A DNA stretch of 6,387 nt. Source: Actinocrinis sp035605935 (GTDB lineage: Bacteria; Actinomycetota; Actinomycetes; Streptomycetales; Catenulisporaceae). Where the stretch lies: NCBI RefSeq assembly GCF_035605935.1, contig NZ_DATNGK010000133.1:1-6387 (forward strand). The letters run 5' to 3'. Positions 1 through 5,113 of this stretch are shown here, piece by piece (the stretch's first letter is position 1; each line of letters opens with the position of its first letter). The notes beneath the pieces were generated by a model. The model was given only the letters and a program-made list of their open reading frames with translations. It was not told the origin of the DNA and made no database searches. A program made the position numbers and the translations under genes.

Positions 1-2
1 GG

Positions 3-1208
3 TACCTGCATCTGTTCGCGGCCGAGCAGCCGGACCTGAACTGGGAACATCCGCGGGTGCGGCAAGAGTTCGAGGACGTGTTGCGGTTCTGGCTGGATCG
101 CGGCGCCGACGGCGTCCGCATCGACTCGGCGGCCCTGCTGACAAAGGACCGCACACTCGCCGACTTCGACCCCGAGGACCCGCCTACAGCGTCCTCTAAA
201 AACCAGCATCCTTACACCGATCGCGATGATGTGCACGAGATCTACCGCTCGTGGCGCGCGATCGCTGATTCGTACCCTGACAAGCGCGCGTTGATCGGCG
301 AAGTGTGGCTTCCAGACGCGCAGCGCTTCGCCAACTATCTGCGTCCCGACGAGCTGCATACCGCGTTCAACTTCGCGTTCCTCGGCTGCGCTTGGCGGGC
401 CGACGAGCTGCGGCGCGTCATCGACGAGACGCTGACGATCCACGCACCGGTCGGCGCCCCGGCGACGTGGGTGCTGTCTAATCACGACGTCCCGCGCCAC
501 GTCACGCGCTATGGCCGCGCGGACACCTCGTTCAACCTGGAGTTTCGCCAGCTCGGCGTGCCCACGGATCTCACGCTCGGCACGCGCAGGGCGCGCGCGG
601 CGATCCTGCTGTCGCTGGCGCTGCCGGGTTCGGCGTATATCTACCAGGGCGAGGAGCTAGGCCTGGAAGAGGTCGAAGACCTGCCGGACGCGGTGCGTCA
701 GGACCCGATGTTCTTGCGCACCGCGGGCGCGAATCCGGGCCGGGACGGCTGTCGCGTACCGCTGCCGTGGTCCGGCCAGGAACCGCCGTTCGGCTTCAGC
801 GCGACAACCGGGACAGCAACGGCGACGGGCATGGACGCGGCCGCGACAGCCGAACCCTGGCTCCCGCAGCCGAAGGCGTGGAAGGACGTCACGGTCGAGA
901 CTCAAGCCGGTGACCCGGATTCGATGCTGGAGCTCTATCGCGCGGCGCTGGCACTGCGCCGCAAATCAACACAGCTTGGCGACGGTCCGCTCACCTGGCT
1001 TTCCGCGCCGGAAGGCGTCCTCGCCTTCGCAAGGGACGCGAGAGACGACGCCGACGCCGGCGCGAGCACGGGCCCGTCGTTCATCTGCGTGGTCAACCTC
1101 TCCGGCGGTCCGATCGATCTCCCGGTGAACGGCACGGTCGCGCTGTGCAGCGGCGCGCTGGAGTCGGGATTGTTGCCGAACGATACAGCGGCGTGGCTGG
1201 TGCGGTGA
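3..1208 (+). CDS. GH13 alpha-glucosidase, C-terminal part (5' end outside window)
   Basis: This is a cytoplasmic-type glycoside hydrolase family 13 enzyme, most likely an alpha-glucosidase or oligo-1,6-glucosidase releasing glucose from short alpha-glucans. The frame is open from the left edge, and the first visible residues (YLHLFAAEQPDLNWEHP) are the conserved stretch before beta-strand 4, so the true start is upstream. Visible landmarks are GVRIDSA with the nucleophile Asp at 123-125, LIGEVWLPD with the acid/base Glu at 300-302, SNHD with the transition-state Asp at 486-488, then YQGEELGL and GRDGCRVPLPW, which is typical of actinobacterial members. About 401 codons are visible; the family is usually 530-560 residues, so roughly the first quarter is missing. 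A short Ala/Thr-rich insertion follows PFGFS (about 800-855). No signal peptide can be judged. The 16-base gap to the next gene would allow co-transcription. Family is confident; exact linkage specificity is not. Confidence 0.93.
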   Translation, partial: YLHLFAAEQPDLNWEHPRVRQEFEDVLRFWLDRGADGVRIDSAALLTKDRTLADFDPEDPPTASSKNQHPYTDRDDVHEIYRSWRAIADSYPDKRALIGEVWLPDAQRFANYLRPDELHTAFNFAFLGCAWRADELRRVIDETLTIHAPVGAPATWVLSNHDVPRHVTRYGRADTSFNLEFRQLGVPTDLTLGTRRARAAILLSLALPGSAYIYQGEELGLEEVEDLPDAVRQDPMFLRTAGANPGRDGCRVPLPWSGQEPPFGFSATTGTATATGMDAAATAEPWLPQPKAWKDVTVETQAGDPDSMLELYRAALALRRKSTQLGDGPLTWLSAPEGVLAFARDARDDADAGASTGPSFICVVNLSGGPIDLPVNGTVALCSGALESGLLPNDTAAWLVR

Positions 1209-1224
1209 GCCGTAGCATGCGGCC

Positions 1225-1578
1225 ATGGCGAGTGTGATCAAGAATGTGTCGTTCGACGCCCGGGACGCGCTGAAGCTGGCGACCTTCTGGGCCGCGGCCC
1301 TCGGGACCGACGTCGATGAGGATTCGACGGTCGAGAAGGCGTTCGTGGAGGCAGCCGGTTGGGGCGGCCCGAACATCTGGTTCAACCGCGTGCCGGAGCC
1401 CAAGACCGCGAAGAACCGCGTCCACTTCGACTTGCGCGCCCCGGGGCGGATGGAGGATGAGGTTCGCCGGCTCGAGCGACTCGGCGCGAGCGTGCTGCGC
1501 CGCGACGAGCACATCACGAACATGGCGGACCCGGAAGGCAACGAGTTCTGCGTCGAGCCGGGTCCTGGACAGGCGTGA
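1225..1578 (+). CDS. VOC family protein (glyoxalase-like fold)
   Basis: A 117-residue protein of the vicinal oxygen chelate superfamily, one complete glyoxalase/bleomycin-resistance-type module; the substrate is unknown. Family signs are the opening beta-strand and helix (VSFDARDALKLATFWAAALG), the central IWFNRVPEPKTAKNRVHFDL, where His68 sits at the usual metal-ligand place, and the closing MADPEGNEFCVEP with Glu107 and Glu111. The first metal-binding position, often His or Gln near residue 7-9, reads KNVSF here, so metal binding and catalysis are uncertain. An in-frame TAG at 1213-1215 leaves ATG 1225 as the sensible start. No strong Shine-Dalgarno sequence is visible and the upstream gene ends only 16 bases before, so coupled or leader-poor translation is possible. 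Many such actinobacterial proteins are annotated only as glyoxalase-like domain proteins. Confidence 0.87.
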   Translation: MASVIKNVSFDARDALKLATFWAAALGTDVDEDSTVEKAFVEAAGWGGPNIWFNRVPEPKTAKNRVHFDLRAPGRMEDEVRRLERLGASVLRRDEHITNMADPEGNEFCVEPGPGQA

Positions 1579-1584
1579 GGAGGA

Positions 1585-1626
1585 CGGTGCGGAGTTAATG
1601 CCGCCGCGGGTTTGATGACCGCACCG
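1585..1626 (+). other. Inverted repeat after the VOC gene, weak terminator candidate
   Basis: CGGTGCGG at 1585-1592 is perfectly complemented by CCGCACCG at 1619-1626, giving an 8-bp stem with a 26-base loop, starting seven bases after the VOC stop codon. The long loop and lack of a T-run make it a poor classical terminator; it could act as a 3'-end stabiliser or be chance in GC-rich DNA. Confidence 0.25.
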
Positions 1627-1670
1627 GTGTGGCGCTGCGGGCGTGGCGATGGTCCCGGTTTAATGGCGCC

Positions 1671-1994
1671 GTGGATGATCGCGCGTGGGACACGGTGGCC
1701 CAGCTGGTGGACTGGCTCGACGGACACAATCGCGACAACGGCGTCACGCCGGAGACGACGCGCCTGCTTCGCGTGCTGAAGCTGTCCGAGGAGGTCGGCG
1801 AGACCACGCAGGCGGTGATCGGCGCGCTCGGCGCGAACCCGCGCAAGGGCACCACACACAGCTGGAGCGACGTTGAGCACGAGCTCTGCGACGTGATCAT
1901 CACAGCCATGGTTGCCCTCGCATCGCTCAATCCGGACCCGCAGACGGTCTTTGCAGAGAGACTTAAGCACGTCGCGGCGCGGTCGCTCGGCTGA
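1671..1994 (+). CDS. MazG-like nucleotide pyrophosphohydrolase
   Basis: A small all-alpha NTP pyrophosphohydrolase-like protein of about 107 residues. The MazG family hydrolyses nucleoside triphosphates to monophosphate and pyrophosphate, often as house-cleaning. The metal-binding pattern is present: Glu40, Glu41 and Glu44 in LSEEVGE, then Glu71 and Asp74 in ELCDVI. Between them lies GANPRKGTTHSW, typical of actinobacterial MazG-like proteins, and the protein ends HVAARSLG as its relatives do. The start is uncertain. The frame is open back to GTG 1629, giving 121 residues, but the extra 14 residues (Arg/Trp-rich) look unlike the family, whereas GTG 1671 gives MDDRAWDTV, matching the usual beginning. 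Neither start has a good Shine-Dalgarno sequence. Members are generally single-domain and probably dimeric or tetrameric. The real substrate cannot be told from sequence. Confidence 0.85.
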   Translation: MDDRAWDTVAQLVDWLDGHNRDNGVTPETTRLLRVLKLSEEVGETTQAVIGALGANPRKGTTHSWSDVEHELCDVIITAMVALASLNPDPQTVFAERLKHVAARSLG

Positions 1995-2118
1995 GATGAG
2001 GACGCACCGCAAGTCCCGGTACGAGTGGCGCGCGGAGCCGAGCAGCGCAACGAGGCGGCGGAGCGCATGCGGAAAACCGGATGACATCGCTGTACACACC
2101 GGGTGAGAATCCGCATTC
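1995..2118. other. Intergenic spacer before the ABC-F gene
   Basis: A 124-base spacer with no convincing gene, terminator hairpin or promoter. The only translation signal is a weak purine-rich GGTGAG at 2102-2107, 11 bases before the ATG of the ABC-F gene. A 6-bp palindrome TGTACA at 2091-2096 is too short to interpret. Confidence 0.4.
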
Positions 2119-3819
2119 ATGGGCTATGTGGACGTAGCCGGGCTGCGGCATGTGCTCCCGGACGGCCGGGTGCTGTTCGCCGACGTCTCGTTCCGGGTCG
2201 GCGAGGGCGCGAAGGTCGCACTGGTCGGGCCCAACGGCGCCGGCAAGACGACTCTCCTGCGGCTGATCTCCGGCGACCTGCCGGTCAAGTCCGGGAGCGT
2301 CGCGCGGGTCGGTGGGCTCGGCGTGATGCGCCAGTTCATCGGCATGATCGGCGACTCGACTACCCTTGCGCAGTTCGCTCTCTCGCTCGCGCCGCCACCA
2401 CTGCGGGAGGTCGGCGAACGGGTGGCCCGCGCCGAGTCCGCGCTGAGCTCCCCCGACTGCGCCGCCGGCGAGCGCGAGCAGATGCGGTACGCCAACGCGT
2501 TGACCGCATGGGGAGACGCCGGCGGCTACGAACTGGAAGTCGTGTTCGACACCGTGTCGGTCGCGGTGCTCGGCCTGCCCTGGGATGAGACGCGGAACCG
2601 GCCCGTGCGCACCCTCTCCGGCGGTCAGCAGAAACGCTTCGCGCTGGAGTTGCTGCTGCGCGGGACGGACGAGGTGCTACTGCTCGACGAGCCGGACAAC
2701 TTCCTGGACGTGCCGGGCAAGCGCTGGCTGGAGCGTCGCCTCCTCGAGTCTCCGAAGACCGTGCTTTATGTCTCGCACGACCGCGAACTGCTGGCGAATA
2801 CCGCCGATCGGGTGGTCGCGGTCGAGGGCGGCTCGGCCTGGACGCACGTCGGGTCGTTCGCCTCATGGCATGACGCGCGGGTGGCACGGCACGAGCGGCT
2901 GGACGAGCAGCGGCGACGCTGGGACGAGGAGCACGCCAAGCTCAAGGAGCTGGTGCGGATGTACCAGCAGAAGGCGTCGCACAACGCTGAGATGGCGACC
3001 CGGCTGCAGGCGGCGCGTACCAGGCTGGCGAAGTTCGAGCAGGCGGGGCCGCCGCCGATTCCGCCGCGCGAGCAGAACATCAAGATGCGGCTGGACGGCG
3101 GGCGCACCGGAAAGCGCGCGGTCATCTGCGAGCAGTTGGAGCTGGACGGCCTGACCAGTGCGTTCGACTTCGAGGTCTGGTACGGCGACCGGGTTGCGGT
3201 ACTCGGCGCGAACGGCACCGGCAAGTCGCACCTGCTCCGGTTGCTCGGGCGCGGCGGCACGGATCCGGACCCTGCGATGCTGTGGCTCGACGCCTCGGGG
3301 GTCGAGCACGGTGATGGTGCGGAACCGGCGGCGGGAACGCAGGGGTTGGCGCCGGTGAGGCATCACGGGTCGGCCCGGCTCGGTGCGCGCGTCGTGCCGG
3401 GGCACTTCTCGCAGACGCACGACCGGCCGGAGCTGACCGCGCTCACGCTCGCCGAGATCCTTTGGCAGGGCGACGCTCGCCGGCCAAGCCTTCCCCGCGA
3501 CACCGCTATGAGCGCGCTGAATCGCTACGAACTGGCGGCGCAGGGCGACCAGCGCTTCGAGACGCTTTCCGGCGGCCAGCAGGCCAGATTCCTGATCCTC
3601 CTGCTGGAGCTTTCCGGGGCCACGCTGCTGCTGCTCGACGAGCCGACCGACAACCTTGATCTGGCCAGCGCCGAGGCCTTGGAGACGGGGCTGTCCGGTT
3701 TCGAGGGCACTGTCATCGCCGTTACGCACGACCGCTGGTTCACTCGCTCCTTCGACCGGTTCCTGCACTTGGGTGCGGACGGGAAGGTCGCGCAGGTGCC
3801 AGAGCCGGTCTGGGACTGA
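2119..3819 (+). CDS. ABC-F family ATPase (duplicated ATP-binding cassette protein)
   Basis: A 566-residue soluble protein with two ATP-binding cassettes and no membrane segments. This layout belongs to ABC-F proteins, which act on ribosomes (translation factors, or antibiotic-resistance ribosome protectors) rather than in transport. Cassette 1 has Walker A GPNGAGKTT (37-45), signature LSGGQ (166-170), Walker B LLLDEP with Glu191, and switch His220. Cassette 2 has GANGTGKS (363-370), LSGGQ (483-487), LLLLDEP with Glu508, and His537. Between them, residues about 252-330 are a charged, probably helical hairpin, matching the inter-domain linker that reaches towards the peptidyl-transferase centre. 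Cassette 1 reads EPDNFLD where EPTNHLD is usual, and cassette 2 reads EPTDNLD. About 30 extra residues (near 380-422) sit between Walker A and the Q-loop Gln432 of cassette 2. ATG 2119 fits the conserved start of cassette 1. Whether it confers resistance or is a general factor cannot be decided; no antibiotic cluster is visible. Confidence 0.93.
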   Translation: MGYVDVAGLRHVLPDGRVLFADVSFRVGEGAKVALVGPNGAGKTTLLRLISGDLPVKSGSVARVGGLGVMRQFIGMIGDSTTLAQFALSLAPPPLREVGERVARAESALSSPDCAAGEREQMRYANALTAWGDAGGYELEVVFDTVSVAVLGLPWDETRNRPVRTLSGGQQKRFALELLLRGTDEVLLLDEPDNFLDVPGKRWLERRLLESPKTVLYVSHDRELLANTADRVVAVEGGSAWTHVGSFASWHDARVARHERLDEQRRRWDEEHAKLKELVRMYQQKASHNAEMATRLQAARTRLAKFEQAGPPPIPPREQNIKMRLDGGRTGKRAVICEQLELDGLTSAFDFEVWYGDRVAVLGANGTGKSHLLRLLGRGGTDPDPAMLWLDASGVEHGDGAEPAAGTQGLAPVRHHGSARLGARVVPGHFSQTHDRPELTALTLAEILWQGDARRPSLPRDTAMSALNRYELAAQGDQRFETLSGGQQARFLILLLELSGATLLLLDEPTDNLDLASAEALETGLSGFEGTVIAVTHDRWFTRSFDRFLHLGADGKVAQVPEPVWD

Positions 3820-3849
3820 GCTGGTCTGCGACTGAGCCGGCCGGGTCGG
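3802..3849 (+). repeat. 16-base imperfect tandem repeat across the ABC-F stop codon
   Basis: GAGCCGGTCTGGGACT (3802-3817) is followed at once by GAGCTGGTCTGCGACT (3818-3833, 14 of 16 identical) and a third start GAGCCGG (3834-3840) that then diverges. The first unit encodes the last residues of the ABC-F protein and the stop codon begins at the unit junction. Confidence 0.7.
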
Positions 3850-3853
3850 CCGG
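3837..3853 (+). terminator. Possible GC-rich hairpin terminator after the ABC-F gene
   Basis: CCGGCC (3837-3842) pairs perfectly with GGCCGG (3848-3853), and G3843-C3847 can extend it to 7 bp with a three-base loop. It lies 17 bases past the stop. No T-run follows, which is common for actinobacterial hairpin terminators but leaves the call weak in such CCGG-rich sequence. Confidence 0.35.
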
Positions 3854-3945
3854 TCGCGGGTCTAGCCGGGTGACCTGGTTCGACCGGGTGGCGGGAGCGA
3901 ACCGGTGCGTGATGGGATGGGCATAGATCGTCAAGCAACCGCCCT

Positions 3946-3950
3946 GGAGG
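3946..3950 (+). promoter_or_regulatory. Shine-Dalgarno site of the LLM oxidoreductase gene
   Basis: GGAGG lies nine bases before ATG 3960. It is the clearest ribosome-binding site among the first five genes and fixes the start of the LLM gene. Confidence 0.8.
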
Positions 3951-3959
3951 CGTTCATTC

Positions 3960-4718
3960 ATGGCACGGTTCAAAGTAGGCGTGCAGTTGCGGCCGCAGCA
4001 CTGCGAGATGGCGCAGTTGCGCGCGGCGTGGAAGGAAGCCGACGCGCTCGGCGTCGACACGATCTGGACCTGGGACCACTTCTATCCGCTCTACGGCGAC
4101 CCGGCCGGCGCGCACTTCGAGTGCTGGACGATGCTGGCCGCGATCGCCGCGGACACCTCGCACGCGCGGTTCGGTGCGCTGGTGACCTGCAACAGCTACC
4201 GCAATCCCGACCTGCTCGCCGACATGGCCCGCACGGTTGACCAGATCAGCGGCGGGCGGTTGATCCTCGGCATCGGCTCGGGCTGGTTCGAGCGCGACTA
4301 CACCGAGTACGGGTACGAATTCGGCACCGCGCCGGAGCGGCTGCGGGCGCTGCGCGAGACGCTGCCGCGGATCGAGGCGCGGCTGGCCAAGCTGACGCCG
4401 TCCGGCGCGAACATCCCGCTGATGATCGGCGGAAGCGGCGAAAAGGTGACGCTGCGGATCGTGGCTGAGCGCGCGGACCTGTGGAACTCCTTCGGGCCCG
4501 CCGAGAACTTCGCGCACAAGAACTCGGTGCTCAACGAGTGGTGCGAGAAGCTGGGCCGCGATCCCGGGCAGATCGACCGCACCGTGATGATCGGCCCGGA
4601 CGAGGTCGACAGCTTCGAGGATTACCTCAACGCCGGGGCGACGCACATCATCGTCGGCTCGGACGTGCCGTTCGAGCTCAAGGCGGTGGAGCGGCTGCTC
4701 CAGCACGCTCGCGGATAG
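3960..4718 (+). CDS. LLM class F420-dependent oxidoreductase (luciferase-like)
   Basis: A 252-residue single-domain luciferase-like monooxygenase-fold protein. In actinobacteria this group mostly uses reduced coenzyme F420 for hydride transfer, acting as a cytoplasmic TIM-barrel oxidoreductase on an unknown substrate. Visible family features are the first strand FKVGVQLRPQH (4-14), WTWDHFYPLYGDP (36-48), LVTCNSYRNPDLLADMA (74-90), the glycine-rich SGGRLILGIGSGWFERDY (97-114), and IPLMIGGSGEKVTLRIVAE (152-170), where cofactor-phosphate-binding loops usually lie. It looks like the subgroup I remember as the MSMEG_3544-type family, from memory only. Length is short for the superfamily but complete, with a strong Shine-Dalgarno sequence and a terminator hairpin 45 bases after its stop. 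The 140-base spacer upstream suggests its own transcript or read-through from the ABC-F gene; I find no convincing promoter there. F420 rather than FMN use is inferred. Confidence 0.92.
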   Translation: MARFKVGVQLRPQHCEMAQLRAAWKEADALGVDTIWTWDHFYPLYGDPAGAHFECWTMLAAIAADTSHARFGALVTCNSYRNPDLLADMARTVDQISGGRLILGIGSGWFERDYTEYGYEFGTAPERLRALRETLPRIEARLAKLTPSGANIPLMIGGSGEKVTLRIVAERADLWNSFGPAENFAHKNSVLNEWCEKLGRDPGQIDRTVMIGPDEVDSFEDYLNAGATHIIVGSDVPFELKAVERLLQHARG

Positions 4719-4762
4719 TGCGGTGGCATCCGCTCGCGCTGAGACGCGCGGGCGGTGCGTTC

Positions 4763-4804
4763 GAGCGCCCTGCGAATCGATTTTCACGGATTCGCAGGGC
4801 GCTC
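4763..4804 (+). terminator. Strong 16-bp hairpin, likely transcription terminator
   Basis: GAGCGCCCTGCGAATC (4763-4778) and GATTCGCAGGGCGCTC (4789-4804) are perfect complements, 16 bp with a 10-base loop. It lies 45 bases after the LLM stop. Only ATTTGT follows instead of a full T-run, typical of actinobacterial terminators. Its symmetry means it could also work from the other side, insulating the xyloglucanase control region from read-through. Confidence 0.85.
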
Positions 4805-4867
4805 ATTTGTCATACAGCCTTGCTATACGGCAGCTGATAGCGGCGGCGTGGGGCGAGGCCTGGGAAC

Positions 4868-4876
4868 GAAAGTTTC
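4868..4876. promoter_or_regulatory. GAAA-G-TTTC palindrome, possible regulator site
   Basis: A 9-base palindrome with an odd centre in the non-coding stretch 4805-4946, which otherwise shows no gene, hairpin or clear promoter. From memory, similar GAAA/TTTC palindromes have been described before streptomycete xylanase genes. It is short and about 90 bases upstream of the candidate -35 box, so the assignment is tentative. Confidence 0.3.
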
Positions 4877-4946
4877 AGCTCGACGCTACTGGGACGACAC
4901 GCTAGGCGCGGGTTGGGCCTGCGGGCGCGGGTCCCCAGGGCCAGGC

Positions 4947-4960
4947 AAGCGCTTCGACGA
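4947..4960. promoter_or_regulatory. Upstream LacI-family-type operator candidate
   Basis: AAGCGCTT (4947-4954) is a perfect 8-bp palindrome, and the 13 bases AAGCGCTTCGACG (4947-4959) recur exactly at 5013-5025 in the second site. Its left half-site is degenerate (GGCAAGC instead of GTCGAAGC), so it may be the weaker of the pair. It ends eight bases before the -35 box. Confidence 0.6.
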
Positions 4961-4962
4961 TA

Positions 4963-4991
4963 TTGCCAGCGGACTGCTTCGCTTCTACGCT
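4963..4991 (+). promoter_or_regulatory. Candidate sigma-70-type promoter of the GH74 gene
   Basis: TTGCCA (4963-4968), a 17-base spacer, and TACGCT (4986-4991) fit the usual actinobacterial -35 and TANNNT -10 pattern. Transcription would begin near 4997-4999, giving a leader of about 115 bases. The position between two matching palindromes supports it, though no start site has been measured. Confidence 0.55.
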
Positions 4992-5008
4992 CCCGGGCGC
5001 TACAGCAA

Positions 5009-5022
5009 TCGAAGCGCTTCGA
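5009..5022. promoter_or_regulatory. Downstream LacI-family-type operator
   Basis: TCGAAGCGCTTCGA is a perfect 14-bp palindrome with the central CG and AGCGCT core typical of LacI-family operators; the streptomycete cellobiose regulator site TGGGAGCGCTCCCA has the same core with different arms. It sits about 10 bases after the predicted transcription start, where a bound repressor would block early elongation or promoter clearance. Confidence 0.7.
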
Positions 5023-5097
5023 CGGACCGACCCAGAGACCGGACGCAGGTTTCCTCCCGTGCGGCCTTCCGCCCGAGCGCGCTCGAACCAAGAAGGC

Positions 5098-5102
5098 GGA
5101 GG
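5098..5102 (+). promoter_or_regulatory. Shine-Dalgarno site of the GH74 gene
   Basis: GGAGG lies 11 bases before ATG 5114 and fixes that start. It is part of GGCGGAGGC (5095-5103), which can pair with GCCTTCCGCC (5064-5073), so the site may be partly masked in the leader RNA. Confidence 0.75.
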
Positions 5103-5113
5103 CTTTAAGACCC

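Noticed and set aside
966..2120. Long open frame on the minus strand (384 codons)
   Set aside because: It lies opposite the GH13 end, VOC and MazG-like genes, all of which show clear family motifs. Its translation is Arg/Ala/Pro-rich with no recognisable domain, as expected for an antisense frame in GC-rich DNA.
2863..3768. Minus-strand open frame of 301 codons opposite the ABC-F gene
   Set aside because: The + strand carries Walker A, signature and Walker B motifs in order; the minus translation is low-complexity Arg/Leu/Gln-rich.
3837..3900. CCGG-rich repeats (CCGGGTG twice, 3867-3890) as a CRISPR-like or regulatory array
   Set aside because: Units are too short and irregular, with no spacer structure; best seen as GC-rich filler with one hairpin.
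3954..4787. Minus-strand open frame of 277 codons opposite the LLM gene
   Set aside because: It begins inside the terminator hairpin and mirrors the well-supported LLM gene; no family features.
4807..4829. Possible promoter TTGTCA with TATACG just after the terminator
   Set aside because: The spacing is only 11 bases, far too short for a sigma-70-type promoter.
4755..5108. Possible small gene of 117 codons in the 4719-5113 intergenic region
   Set aside because: It runs through the hairpin, both operators and the promoter, has no ribosome-binding site and no recognisable protein features.
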